Shown here in pieces: positions 12,974 to 20,728 of a stretch of 20,728 nt of DNA. The translations under genes and the position numbers were made by a program. The notes under the pieces are model-generated. The model was not told the DNA's origin and ran no database searches. It saw only the letters and a list, made by a program, of their open reading frames with translations. Position 1 is the first letter of the stretch. Every line of letters begins with the position of its first letter. The stretch comes from Treponema sp. (GTDB lineage Bacteria > Spirochaetota > Spirochaetia > Treponematales > Breznakiellaceae), in contig JAIRMT010000050.1 of NCBI GenBank assembly GCA_031258505.1, forward strand, positions 1 to 20,728. The letters are read 5' to 3'.

Positions 12974-13918
12974 ATGGTTAATGAGTATTCCCGATCAGAT
13001 TACAGTACTCGTCTTCATAGGCAGCAGGCGTTTCAGTCAGCCTTGCTGGTTATCTTTATTGTAATCATTATAGCGCTTTTGTCTCTCTTCTTTATCGAGT
13101 GGAGGAAGAGACTGGGGAATAACCGGGCTAACCTGCTCCAGCTTTGGGAGTCAGGAACCTATAACGAGGCTTTTGCTCTGAGCGGGGAACTGCTTGAAAG
13201 CAAGCCCATGGATCATTTTCTGCTGACTGTTCGCGGGTTCGCGGCTTATGAGCTTGCCCTTGCCCAGATAAACAACATTGATACCCAGACCTATATTGAC
13301 GAGTGTATCTGGTCGCTCAGAAAGGCGATGCTCGTCGAAGATACTAAGGATGGGCGGATTCAGTACGTTCTGGGGAAGGCTTACTATAACAAGGGCCTTG
13401 CCTACGCGGATATGGCGGTCAAATTTCTTGAAGAGGCGCGTGAAGCCTCGTTCAATGCTGGCGATATACCGGAGTACCTGGGTCTTTCTTACGCAAACCT
13501 TCAGGATTACCGCAACAGCGTGGTTGCTTTCAGTCTTGCCCTTAATCCTTCGGAGAATACTACCAGCCCATCTGACCTATTGCTATTATCCATCGCTCAC
13601 TCCTATATTGAACTTGAAGAGTTGACTACTGCCCGCGCCTATCTCATCAGATGTGTGGAAACATCAAGAGATTCCAGAAAGGTTGCTGCGGCGCGGCTTC
13701 TATTGGGCGATATTTTAAACAAGAGTGGAGACGCGCAGGGAGCTGAACAGGAGTACCTTGCGATTCTCAGTGAAGACAGTGAGAACGCCGAAGCTCATTA
13801 CCAACTGGGTGAGCTGTATGCCGCGAGTAACGACACGACCCGCGCCCGCGCTGAATGGCGAAAGGCGGTCAGGATCGATTCGGCGCATAAGGCGGCGAGG
13901 GCGCGACTTAATATGTAG
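12974..13918 (+). CDS. Membrane-anchored TPR-repeat protein preceding the mre operon
   Basis: This 314-residue protein has a short cytoplasmic head, one strong membrane helix (about 21-42, ALLVIFIVIIIALLSLFFIE), then helical TPR-like pairs at about 52-84, 128-160, 164-195, 202-232, 236-268 and 272-305. The last copies are clearest: AEAHYQLGELYAASNDTTRA (272-291), then RAEWRKAVRID. The soluble part should face the periplasm if the helix is a signal anchor. TPR arrays bind partner proteins, and the position immediately before mreB suggests a scaffold role in cell-wall elongation or cell shape, which is inference. ATG 12974 has no visible Shine-Dalgarno and lies very close to the predicted transcript start, so the message may be nearly leaderless. 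No alternative in-frame start before the membrane helix has a ribosome binding site. Confidence 0.85.
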   Translation: MVNEYSRSDYSTRLHRQQAFQSALLVIFIVIIIALLSLFFIEWRKRLGNNRANLLQLWESGTYNEAFALSGELLESKPMDHFLLTVRGFAAYELALAQINNIDTQTYIDECIWSLRKAMLVEDTKDGRIQYVLGKAYYNKGLAYADMAVKFLEEAREASFNAGDIPEYLGLSYANLQDYRNSVVAFSLALNPSENTTSPSDLLLLSIAHSYIELEELTTARAYLIRCVETSRDSRKVAAARLLLGDILNKSGDAQGAEQEYLAILSEDSENAEAHYQLGELYAASNDTTRARAEWRKAVRIDSAHKAARARLNM

Positions 13919-13923
13919 TTAAT

Positions 13924-13956
13924 CTGTGCGGCAACAGACACTGTCTGTCGGCACAG
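13924..13956 (+). terminator. Hairpin after the TPR gene, possible weak terminator
   Basis: CTGTGC (13924-13929) pairs with GCACAG (13951-13956), and inside it ACAGA pairs with TCTGT around a 5-nt loop, separated by a small internal loop. It starts 6 nt after the TPR stop. No T-run follows, so it may pause or stabilise rather than terminate, allowing read-through to mreB. Confidence 0.45.
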
Positions 13957-13993
13957 TAAACCAGAACGCGGATGGTTTTGCTTGTATAGCAAA

Positions 13994-14020
13994 CCGGCGC
14001 GTATAAATCTTGCGCGCCGG
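13994..14020 (+). promoter_or_regulatory. GC-rich hairpin in the mreB leader with a -10-like loop
   Basis: CCGGCGCG (13994-14001) and CGCGCCGG (14013-14020) are a perfect 8-bp inverted repeat. The 11-nt loop begins TATAAAT, a good -10 match; upstream TTGCTT (13978-13983, 18-bp spacing) is a poor -35. It could be an operator or cruciform at an mreB promoter, or an RNA hairpin that adjusts mreB expression relative to the TPR gene. It ends 37 bp before the mreB ATG. Confidence 0.5.
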
Positions 14021-14047
14021 AACCTACAGTGTTTCGGCGTATATAAG

Positions 14048-14053
14048 AGGAGG
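14048..14053 (+). promoter_or_regulatory. mreB: mreB ribosome binding site that decides the start
   Basis: AGGAGG lies 4 nt before ATG 14058. An upstream in-frame ATG at 14010 lies in the GC-rich hairpin, lacks such a site and would add 16 unrelated residues, so 14058 is preferred. Confidence 0.85.
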
Positions 14054-14057
14054 AAAT

Positions 14058-15086
14058 ATGTTTGGAAATGGAGCTTCTGATATTGGCATTGATTTGGGGA
14101 CGTGTAACACCCTTATCTATATACGGGACAAAGGCATTGTCTTGAACGAACCGTCGGTTGTGGCGGTTGAGCGGGGAACCAAGAAGGTTGTGGCAGTCGG
14201 GGCCGAAGCAAAGAAGATGCTGCACAAGACCCCAGGCAATATCATGGCGATTCGTCCCATGCGCGACGGCGTTATCGCGGACCTTGAAACCACTGAAAAG
14301 ATGATTCGCCACTTCATCTCAAAGGTGCTTCCTAAGTGGCGCATGACCAAGCCCCGCATGGTCATTGGTATCCCCTCGTGTATAACTGAGGTGGAACGCC
14401 GGGCGGTTGAGGAAAGCGCCTACAAAGCCGGCGCCAGAGAAGTCATCGTTATCGAGGAAAGCCTCGCTGCGGCCATTGGCGCGGATATTCAGATTTTCGA
14501 GCCTATCGGCCACATGGTCTGCGACATTGGCGGCGGAACCACCGAGATTTCCGTTATCTCTTTGGGCGGCATGGTTGTTACCAATGCGATACGTCTGGGC
14601 GGCGATGAATTCGACGAGGCCATCGTCAAGCAGATACGCAGCATCCATAACCTCATCATTGGGGATCAGACTGCTGAACAGCTCAAAATGCAGATCGGCA
14701 ACGCAGCCCCTGACAAGACTATCGAAAAGATGGAGATCAAGGGAACCGACGCTATCACAGGTCTGCCGCGCCGTCTGGAGGTTGACTCAGTGGAAGTGCG
14801 GGAAGCGCTTAAAGACCCCATCATCCAGATTGTGGATGAAATCAAGAAGACGCTGGGGCAAACCCCGCCGGAACTGGCCGCCGACATCGTGGAGCGCGGC
14901 ATTGTTATGACCGGCGGCGGGTCTCTGCTCAAGGGCCTGCACAAACTCGTATCCAAAGAAACAGGCGTGCCGGTCATACTTGCGGAAAGTCCCCTGGACT
15001 GCGTTGCTCTTGGGGCTGGAAAGTATTTTGAATACGCCAACAACTTTGCGAGTACCCGCAGCGTCTACGACAGCTTGAATAATTAG
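14058..15086 (+). CDS. mreB: Rod shape-determining protein MreB
   Basis: This is an actin-like ATPase that forms membrane-bound filaments and directs the cell-wall elongation complex. From ATG 14058 it has 342 residues, the usual length. Nucleotide-binding blocks are phosphate-1 DIGIDLGTCNTLIYI (8-22), phosphate-2 CDIGGGTTEISVIS (155-168) and the adenosine motif GIVMTGGGSLL (281-291). Other family blocks are MVIGIPSCITEVERRAV (101-117) and IRPMRDGVIAD (65-75). The block usually written IEEPMAAAIG reads IEESLAAAIG (133-142), a small deviation. It heads a packed operon with mreC, mreD, PBP2 and rodA, the standard elongasome set. Confidence 0.97.
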   Translation: MFGNGASDIGIDLGTCNTLIYIRDKGIVLNEPSVVAVERGTKKVVAVGAEAKKMLHKTPGNIMAIRPMRDGVIADLETTEKMIRHFISKVLPKWRMTKPRMVIGIPSCITEVERRAVEESAYKAGAREVIVIEESLAAAIGADIQIFEPIGHMVCDIGGGTTEISVISLGGMVVTNAIRLGGDEFDEAIVKQIRSIHNLIIGDQTAEQLKMQIGNAAPDKTIEKMEIKGTDAITGLPRRLEVDSVEVREALKDPIIQIVDEIKKTLGQTPPELAADIVERGIVMTGGGSLLKGLHKLVSKETGVPVILAESPLDCVALGAGKYFEYANNFASTRSVYDSLNN

Positions 15087-15094
15087 GGTTAGGT

Positions 15095-16027
15095 ATGGAC
15101 GATGCTAGAGATGGCAAGAAGCAGAAGAGCCGTTTCAGCGTGGAGGCTTCTGTTTTTCTGATTTTAAGCCTGATTTCTTTCCTGACCTTGTATTTTTCAA
15201 ACAACAGTTTTATTGTCGATTTCAAGGACGTAGGGCTGTCGTTTTTTCTGGGCGCGCGCAACGTGATCTATGAGGCGTCATCGTTTGTGTCTCGCACGGT
15301 TCTTTCTATCGGAGAGCTGGCGAGTCTGCGGCGTGAATATGCTGAATTAACCGACCGCATGACACGGTATGAACAGCTTGAGCGGAATGCCGCTGAAATA
15401 CGTCAGGAAAACAGGCGTTTGCGGGAACAGCTTGGTTTCTCTGAAGCGCTCGAATATAAGCACATCGCGGCTGAAATTATTGGTCGAGATCCGGATAATT
15501 TATTTTCCGCTTTTGCCATTAATAAAGGCGCGCTGGCTGGAATTGCCGTGAATATGCCGGTTATTGCCTATCAAAATGGGGTGCAGGGGCTGGTTGGGAA
15601 AGTGGTGCAGGTCGCGCAGTTTGAAAGCCTCGTGATGCCGCTGTATGACGTGAGTTCTTTTGTTTCGGCGCGGCTTGCGGAACAGCGTTACGAGGGAATT
15701 GTCGAGGGACAGGGCGACACTGAGTCGCCTCTGCTCATGCGATTTATTAACAAACGGGCGCGGGACGAGATCAGTCAGGGCGACCTGATTATTACCAGCG
15801 GCATGGGGCGGCTGTTCCCCATAGGTATTACTATCGGACGGGTGAGCCGGGTATTATATCAGGAATATGAGAGTTCCATGGAGCTTGAACTGGAGACTTC
15901 CATAGATTTTTCGCGGCTTGAATATGTATTTGTTCTTGATGCCGCAAGCATAGAAAACGCGGAAGAAACAGGAGAAGCTGCTAATACGGTTGAAGGAACC
16001 GTTGAAAATGAGCAAAATATTGATTAA
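15095..16027 (+). CDS. mreC: Rod shape-determining protein MreC
   Basis: This bitopic protein links MreB filaments to PBP2 in the periplasm. The 310 residues have a charged cytoplasmic head, one membrane helix (17-35), a coiled coil (about 73-115: SLRREYAELTDRMTRYEQLE then RNAAEIRQENRRLREQLGF), and the two-part beta domain (about 122-285) with the family pattern VIGRDP-like IIGRDPDNLF (128-137) and NGVQGLVGKVVQV (161-173). SGMGRLFPIGITIGRV (235-250) is the conserved final block. The tail 285-310 is acidic and low in complexity. ATG 15095 follows the mreB TAG by 8 nt, with AGGG overlapping that stop as the ribosome binding site. Confidence 0.95.
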   Translation: MDDARDGKKQKSRFSVEASVFLILSLISFLTLYFSNNSFIVDFKDVGLSFFLGARNVIYEASSFVSRTVLSIGELASLRREYAELTDRMTRYEQLERNAAEIRQENRRLREQLGFSEALEYKHIAAEIIGRDPDNLFSAFAINKGALAGIAVNMPVIAYQNGVQGLVGKVVQVAQFESLVMPLYDVSSFVSARLAEQRYEGIVEGQGDTESPLLMRFINKRARDEISQGDLIITSGMGRLFPIGITIGRVSRVLYQEYESSMELELETSIDFSRLEYVFVLDAASIENAEETGEAANTVEGTVENEQNID

Positions 16028-16526
16028 AAATGTTGTATGGGCTACTGTTTTTGCTTTGGTGGCCGCCATACTGCAATCAACGCTTTTATCGCGCCTCGCG
16101 GTTTATTATCACGCGATTCCAGATTTTGCGCTGGGAATTGTCGTGTATGTTGCCTACAGCAACGGAATTATGACTGGTCAGCTTACGGGCTTTTTTTCCG
16201 GTTTGCTGCTTGATTTTCTGTCATTTGCGCCACTCGGATTAAATGCTTTTATTCGCACGCTGATTGGCGCATTAACGGGCCTTATGAAAGGTATTTTTTT
16301 CCTGGACATTTTTTTCTTGCCCATGGTATTATGTGCGGCAGCAACGATAATCAAGGCCGGCTTGCTCTTTGTTCTGCATATTGTGTTCACCAATGGCGTT
16401 CCGTCGTACTCATTTATCGAGCCGGTATTCTGGGTGGAAATCATACTGAATACCATAACAGCGCCATTTTTATTCGCTTTTTTAAAGCTGTTTAAATCAT
16501 TACTTATCAATGGGAGGAAAGCCTGA
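16008..16526 (+). CDS. mreD: Rod shape-determining protein MreD
   Basis: This small integral membrane protein of the elongasome is predicted to have about five helices. From ATG 16008 it has 172 residues, near the usual size. Hydrophobic segments lie at roughly 8-30, 40-55, 58-75, 88-120 and 138-165. IPDFALGIVVYVAYSNGIMT (37-56), then GFFSGLLLDFLSFAPLGLNA, follows the MreD pattern in which the DF/LD region is conserved. The start is uncertain: ATG 16008 overlaps the mreC end by 20 bp, while TTG 16002, two codons earlier, has AAGGAA at closer spacing. The stop overlaps the ATG of the PBP2 gene by one base (TGATG). Confidence 0.9.
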   Translation: MSKILIKNVVWATVFALVAAILQSTLLSRLAVYYHAIPDFALGIVVYVAYSNGIMTGQLTGFFSGLLLDFLSFAPLGLNAFIRTLIGALTGLMKGIFFLDIFFLPMVLCAAATIIKAGLLFVLHIVFTNGVPSYSFIEPVFWVEIILNTITAPFLFAFLKLFKSLLINGRKA

Positions 16527-18406
16527 TGCCCCCTGCAACACCTCCGCTCCAGCCGGGAAACCCTCGTCCTGAAAAAAGGATTATAATTCTGGGAATTATC
16601 TTCATACTCATTTTTGCCGGTTATACGGTAAAATTGTTCAGTATGCAGATTTTAACCGGCGAAGAATACCGCATACGCGCAATGAATATTTCCAAACGGG
16701 TTACAGTTATTCCGTCGCAGCGCGGGGAAATATACGATCGCAATTTCGATCAGCCTATCGTGATGAACACCGATTCTTTCGCGGTGAATATCACCCCCGC
16801 CGAAGTCCCCACCGGCGAAATGTTGAACATCATCGCCAAAGTCGCTGGGATATTAAATATTCCAGTTGAGCAGATTGAGCGGAAAATCCCGCCGCAGTAT
16901 TATTACCTGTATCAACCGCAGGAAGTGGCCACCAATGTCTCGTTTGAGACAATTTCGGCCCTAGCCGAACGGGTGGACTCTTTGCCCGGGGTTTCGTGGC
17001 AATTAAAGCCCGTGCGCAATTATGTTGACACGCGGAGCCTTGCCCACATCACAGGCTATGTCGGTAATATTACCCGTGATGAGCTTACCGTGCTGTACAA
17101 TCAGGGCTATCATCAGGGGGATATTATCGGAAAAGCCGGCATTGAACGGCAGTATGACGAGCTTTTAAAAGGAAAAGAAGGCAGCGAAACCCGCACGGTT
17201 GATGTGCGCGGGCGGCGCGTGGCTGGCGAGCAGGTCATAAAATCGTCGCCGCAAATGGGCAAAAATCTGCTGCTGACAATAGACCGCCGCATACAAACCC
17301 TGGTGGAACAGGCAATCGGTAACCGCATGGGCGCGGCAATAGTGATGCGCCCCGCGACCGGTGAAATTCTCGCCATGGTTTCATACCCGTGGTATGACCC
17401 AAATATTTTTAATCATACCGACATGAGTTCCCAATATCAGGCGCTGATTAATGATCCGAATAAGCCATTTCTCAACCGCGCCATCCAGTCAAGCTATCCG
17501 CCGGCATCCACGTTCAAGATTATTATGACTACCGGTATTCTGGCGGAAAAAGTTTTTTCGCCAGATCAAAGGGTACTGTGTCAGGGTGAAATCACCTACG
17601 GCGACCGGCTCTGGCGCTGCCATATCCCAAAACCAGGGCATGGCAGCCTCACACTCCAGCAGGCGATGGCGCAGTCATGCGATATTTATTTCTGGGTTGT
17701 GGGAAGGGATAACCTTGGAGTTGACCGCATCGTAACGTATGCGCGGGAATTTGGTTTGGGCGAAGATACCCACATCGACCTTCCCGGCGAAATTGCTGGT
17801 TTTGTGCCAACGCCCCAGTGGAAAGACCGCACTTTTCACGAAAAATGGCTCGGCGGCGATACTATGAATATGTCCATTGGTCAGGGGTATACCCTTGTTA
17901 CTCCCCTGCAAATGGCCAACGCCGTGGCGATGGTTGCCAATGGCGGGGTTATTTATGAGCCGCATATCCTCAAAGAAGTGCGCGACCCGATTACCGGCGC
18001 GGTGGAAAGCGAGGTTGAGCCAAAAATTCTGCATACCAGCAACATTGACCCCAAGGTACTGAAAGCCGTTGGCGCGGATATGCGCTCGGTTGTTACCGAA
18101 GGAACCACCCGCTATGTGCTTAACCTGAAGTCGGTTGACATCGCGGCGAAAACCGGCACGGCGGAAATCGGCCTTGCCGACCACTGGCACTCATGGCTGG
18201 TTGCCTACGGCCCCTACGAGACTAGCAATCCCGCCGAGCAAATCGTAACTGCGGTTATTATTGAGGCGACCAACACCTGGGAATGGTGGGGAACTTACGC
18301 CACATCCATTATTTATCAAGGCATATTCGCCAATCAAAGCTACGAGGAAGCGGTACGGACACTGGGCTTGCAGCACCTCGCTCCAATTCAGGGGCGGCGT
18401 GAATGA
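16526..18406 (+). CDS. mrdA: Penicillin-binding protein 2 (elongasome transpeptidase)
   Basis: This class B PBP crosslinks peptidoglycan during cell elongation and works with RodA. The 626 residues contain a membrane anchor (18-38), the pedestal domain (SQRGEIYDRN, 64-73; GYVGNITRDE, 177-186; GKAGIERQYDELLKGKEGSE, 202-221) and the transpeptidase domain from about 245. Active-site motifs are complete: the SxxK serine in PPASTFKI (S328, K331), SCD in the SxN position (384-386) and KTGTAE (542-547). It is a high-molecular-mass enzyme of normal size. ATG 16526 shares a base with the mreD stop, preceded by GGGAGG. The rodA start overlaps its stop as ATGA, so the two are probably translated in a coupled way. 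Confidence 0.96.
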   Translation: MPPATPPLQPGNPRPEKRIIILGIIFILIFAGYTVKLFSMQILTGEEYRIRAMNISKRVTVIPSQRGEIYDRNFDQPIVMNTDSFAVNITPAEVPTGEMLNIIAKVAGILNIPVEQIERKIPPQYYYLYQPQEVATNVSFETISALAERVDSLPGVSWQLKPVRNYVDTRSLAHITGYVGNITRDELTVLYNQGYHQGDIIGKAGIERQYDELLKGKEGSETRTVDVRGRRVAGEQVIKSSPQMGKNLLLTIDRRIQTLVEQAIGNRMGAAIVMRPATGEILAMVSYPWYDPNIFNHTDMSSQYQALINDPNKPFLNRAIQSSYPPASTFKIIMTTGILAEKVFSPDQRVLCQGEITYGDRLWRCHIPKPGHGSLTLQQAMAQSCDIYFWVVGRDNLGVDRIVTYAREFGLGEDTHIDLPGEIAGFVPTPQWKDRTFHEKWLGGDTMNMSIGQGYTLVTPLQMANAVAMVANGGVIYEPHILKEVRDPITGAVESEVEPKILHTSNIDPKVLKAVGADMRSVVTEGTTRYVLNLKSVDIAAKTGTAEIGLADHWHSWLVAYGPYETSNPAEQIVTAVIIEATNTWEWWGTYATSIIYQGIFANQSYEEAVRTLGLQHLAPIQGRRE

Positions 18407-19713
18407 AAGCGCAAAATATTCTGGGCGTTGATTATTTACTCTTATTCGCGTCCGTAACATTGACCGTATTCGGAGTGTTGTTTATTTATTCATCAGGAAT
18501 AAATTCTGCCGGTGTGCAGAGTTCAACTGAATATTCGCGGCAAATTATCTGGGGTCTTAGCGGTTTGATTCTTGCCATAACACTTCTCGTGATTGATTAT
18601 CACAAACTGCATAACATATCATTTTATTTATACCTTGGAACCCTTGCGTTACTTCTCTACACCTGCATATTTGGGAAACTGGTGAGCGGCGCACGCGCAT
18701 GGCTGGGGATTGGGGACTATGGCGTACAGCCGTCAGAATTCGCCAAAATCACGACGATTCTTTTTCTAGCGCGTTATCTCGACAATACCAAACGCAAGGT
18801 TGTGGCTTTCACGCGCTTTCTGATTTCCTGCGTCATTGTTTTTGCGCCCATGCTGCTTATTCTTGTGCAGCCTGACTTGGGAACCGCGCTTGTTTTTATA
18901 CCCATACTCCTCATCATGACTTTTGTCGCTGGCGTGTCAGTGAGATATGTGGTTTTTCTCGGCGCGGTTATTGTTCTGGCCGCTGTTCTCATGGTTTTAC
19001 CCCTATGGCAATCGTATATTATGGAAAGCGCGTTTCCGTCGCTGGCGATTCTGGTCAACGGACAATTTATCGGCCTTGCTATTCTCGCCATGTCCGTGGT
19101 TGGCGCGCTTGGCTTGCTGGGATTTTTTCTCTATAAAAAAAGCTATTTTTTCTGGATTGTGTACGGCGCCGCCATTCTGATTTTATCGCTTGGCCTGTCT
19201 TATTTATCGCACAAGGTACTCAAGGATTATCAGATCATGCGTCTCATTGTATTTCTTGATCCGAGTGTTGACGCCCAGGGCGCGGGCTGGAACATCAACC
19301 AGTCTATCATTGCTATTGGTTCCGGCGGAATGCAGGGCAAGGGTTATTTACAGGGAACCCAGAGTCATTACAGTTTTGTGCCTCAGCAAAGCACTGATTT
19401 TATTTTCTCGATTTTCGCTGAGGAGTGGGGTTTCAGGGGCGGCGTGGTTGTTTTCGGACTTTTTTTGCTGATTTGTTTCAGGCTTTTGCGGATTATAAAA
19501 CTCGCGTCCGATACTTTTGGCGCCTACATATCTGCTGGTCTGTCCGCAATGTACATTTTTCACTTTCTCATCAACGTTGGCATGACCATGGGTATCATGC
19601 CGATTACAGGCATCCCGCTTTTGTTCATGTCCTACGGCGGCTCGTCGATCATCTCCGCCATGAGCGGCATTGGCCTTGCCCTCAGCGTCCACCTCCGCCG
19701 GTATAACCGATAG
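18403..19713 (+). CDS. rodA: Peptidoglycan glycosyltransferase RodA (SEDS family)
   Basis: This multi-pass inner-membrane enzyme polymerises lipid II glycan chains in partnership with PBP2. The 436 residues have about ten hydrophobic segments. SEDS signatures are GARAWLGIG then QPSEFAK (96-115), LVQPDLGTALVF (154-165), the loop with the likely catalytic Asp in FLDPSVDAQGAGWNINQS (284-301, D290), AIGSGGMQGKGYLQGTQ (304-320), STDFIFSIFAEEWGFRGG (330-347) and GIMPITGIPLLFMSYGGSS (397-415). It is slightly long because of an extra hydrophobic stretch around 205-268. Its ATG overlaps the PBP2 stop. No clear terminator follows, and the mre operon apparently ends here because insertion-sequence debris begins about 30-90 bp downstream. 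Confidence 0.96.
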   Translation: MKAQNILGVDYLLLFASVTLTVFGVLFIYSSGINSAGVQSSTEYSRQIIWGLSGLILAITLLVIDYHKLHNISFYLYLGTLALLLYTCIFGKLVSGARAWLGIGDYGVQPSEFAKITTILFLARYLDNTKRKVVAFTRFLISCVIVFAPMLLILVQPDLGTALVFIPILLIMTFVAGVSVRYVVFLGAVIVLAAVLMVLPLWQSYIMESAFPSLAILVNGQFIGLAILAMSVVGALGLLGFFLYKKSYFFWIVYGAAILILSLGLSYLSHKVLKDYQIMRLIVFLDPSVDAQGAGWNINQSIIAIGSGGMQGKGYLQGTQSHYSFVPQQSTDFIFSIFAEEWGFRGGVVVFGLFLLICFRLLRIIKLASDTFGAYISAGLSAMYIFHFLINVGMTMGIMPITGIPLLFMSYGGSSIISAMSGIGLALSVHLRRYNR

Positions 19714-19808
19714 GCATTGAACAGCGGTATCTAGGGGCATAATTAGAAAACCATGGGTGTTTATGAACTTTGCGACAATATCAGAGAATAGACGGATAAT
19801 TGTTCCGA

Positions 19809-19967
19809 ATGGCTTATGATGAAAAATTGAAGCGATGTGTAATACAATATAAAGATTCCAGACATACTCTTGCCGAAGTCTATGAGGCTTTGGGCGTTAG
19901 ACCGCGAAGGTATTATGTCTGGAAAGCGGAACTCGAAGAAAAAGAGAAGTCTGAAAATCATTATCCC
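19809..19967 (+). pseudogene. Truncated IS630-type transposase (N-terminal helix-turn-helix only)
   Basis: ATG 19809 opens MAYDEKLKRCVIQYKDSRHT then LAEVYEALGVRPRRYYVWKA, ELEEKEKSENHYP. This matches the N-terminal DNA-binding part of IS630-family transposases (MAYD/MSYD start, helix-turn-helix, then a K-x-L-E-E-K-G linker). The DDE catalytic domain is absent: after about residue 53 the frame continues into sequence downstream of the convergent acetyltransferase gene and ends at 20087 with unrelated residues. No Shine-Dalgarno is seen. The left end of the element probably lies in 19740-19800, but I could not define its inverted repeat. The break point lies between about 19967 and 19996. Confidence 0.7.
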
Positions 19968-19995
19968 AATATTATGCGCCTGTTTTCTGTTTTAT

Positions 19996-20610
19996 TTATC
20001 CATAATGTTTCTTTATTGTTTCAGGTATTCCTACAGCCAATACATCATCAGGAATGTCTTTTAACACAACTGCTCCCGCTCCAATAACACTATTTATGCC
20101 TACTCGAATATCATTGGCAATATTTGCCCCCATGCATACCCATGTGTTTTTTCCAATTATACAAGTTCCCGCGACAACCGCATTTGGGGATATTCTTACA
20201 CCGTCTTCAAATTGGCAATCATGCGCTACTATCCCACCTATGCTTATGACATTGGCTTTTCCCAATACGGCAAACGGGCCTATTACCGTATTTGCGCATA
20301 TAACTGTTCCACAATTTATTGTTGCAAATTTGCTCACCGATGCGTTCGGGTGTATAATAATTGCGGGCTTTATTCCGGCTGAAATATATTTTTCCGTTAA
20401 ATCTAATCGGGCTTTATTATTTCCAATAGCAACAATTAATTCATCAAAATTCTCTAAAATGTATTCCATTGATGTTTCTTGTTCAAAAAGAATAGGATAA
20501 TTATCTATCTTTTTTGCAGTAAAATCATTGGTCATAAAAGCTATTTTGTCATAATAGCCTTCCGCACAATCTAAGACAACTTTACCTTGACCACCGGTTC
20601 CAACAATCAA
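19996..20610 (-). CDS. NeuD/PglD-like sugar O/N-acetyltransferase, 5' end doubtful
   Basis: This enzyme family uses acetyl-CoA to acetylate nucleotide sugars or sialic acids for surface glycans. About 204 residues are present. The N-terminal Rossmann-like part starts IVGTGGQGKVVLDCAEG (2-18). The left-handed beta helix, built from hexapeptides, spans about 86-185, with the likely catalytic His130 in GGIVAHDCQFEDG (125-137), then VIGAGAVVLKDIPDDVLAVG (175-194). The normal start (M, two or three residues, then LLIVG) is missing. An in-frame TAA lies just upstream of the first possible start, TTG 20610, and there is no ribosome binding site. The 5' end may therefore have been cut by a rearrangement at about 20611-20620. 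Its base composition is clearly richer in A+T than the rest of the window, suggesting transfer. No other glycan genes are visible. Confidence 0.8.
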   Translation of the reverse strand: MIVGTGGQGKVVLDCAEGYYDKIAFMTNDFTAKKIDNYPILFEQETSMEYILENFDELIVAIGNNKARLDLTEKYISAGIKPAIIIHPNASVSKFATINCGTVICANTVIGPFAVLGKANVISIGGIVAHDCQFEDGVRISPNAVVAGTCIIGKNTWVCMGANIANDIRVGINSVIGAGAVVLKDIPDDVLAVGIPETIKKHYG

Positions 20611-20641
20611 TAGACTTGTTTAAGAACCGTTTAAACCATCC

Positions 20642-20699
20642 TATCATAGTTTATGATACCACAAATCAATGTCATTCTCAGAGAATGCCGGTTGTGGTA
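20642..20699. repeat. Cluster of nested inverted repeats upstream of the acetyltransferase gene
   Basis: Three perfect inverted repeats occur within 58 bp: TATCATA/TATGATA (20642-20648, 20652-20658, 3-bp centre); TACCACAA/TTGTGGTA (20657-20664, 20692-20699); and, enclosed by the latter, CATTCTC/GAGAATG (20673-20679, 20681-20687). On the plus strand the second and third could form a branched stem. To the left, GTTTAA occurs twice 5 bp apart (20618-20634 region). The cluster may be the end of a mobile element or a recombination site. No gene is evident from 20611 to the window end. Confidence 0.65.
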
Positions 20700-20728
20700 A
20701 TGTCCCCGATAAGGATATGACATACATC

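Noticed and set aside
14010..14057. Upstream start for mreB at 14010
   Set aside because: It lies in the hairpin, has no Shine-Dalgarno and adds residues not found in MreB. AGGAGG precedes 14058.
20654..20701. 15-codon plus-strand frame starting MIPQINVIL
   Set aside because: It is very short, ends within the inverted-repeat cluster and has no visible ribosome binding site.

Overview
The window looks like a chromosomal segment of a Treponema-like spirochaete, possibly of the termite-gut type. This is inferred from the order TPR protein-mreB-mreC-mreD-mrdA-rodA, the GC-rich coding style with many GCGC-containing codons, spirochaete-like exported proteins, and a GH29 fucosidase next to an oligosaccharide importer. 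No tRNA, rRNA or CRISPR array was seen. The species cannot be fixed from the sequence alone.

Left part (1-3736, all minus strand): uvrC is followed, with a 14-bp overlap, by a gene for a candidate PD-(D/E)XK-like protein with a C-terminal winged helix. After 9 nt comes a membrane-anchored protein with a periplasmic-binding-protein-like fold. The 5' end of a separately promoted secreted protein runs off the left edge.

Middle (4250-12091): purD and a CBS/CorC-type membrane protein gene abut on the plus strand. They converge on a carbohydrate cluster read from the minus strand: an extracellular solute-binding protein, two LplB/YtcP-type permeases, and after a 365-bp gap a cytoplasmic alpha-L-fucosidase. 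The likely working model is import of an oligosaccharide, then removal of fucose inside the cell, with the ATPase encoded elsewhere.

Right part (12974-19713, plus strand): a TPR membrane protein gene precedes a tightly packed elongasome operon (mreB, mreC, mreD, PBP2, RodA). Beyond 19740 lies a low-GC accessory edge with a truncated IS630-type transposase, a NeuD/PglD-like acetyltransferase with a damaged or unusual 5' end, and nested inverted repeats.

The most unusual feature is a pair of short-palindrome arrays (3885-4181 and 12324-12585). Each is built from AGACRYRYGTCT palindromes at a 20-21-bp pitch, separated by 8-9-bp linkers of the same two classes. The arrays are in opposite orientation, each lies between divergent genes, and together they bracket about 8.1 kb. 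The right array also lies inside a second, 23-bp repeat family and next to a transposase remnant. The sequence does not show its function.
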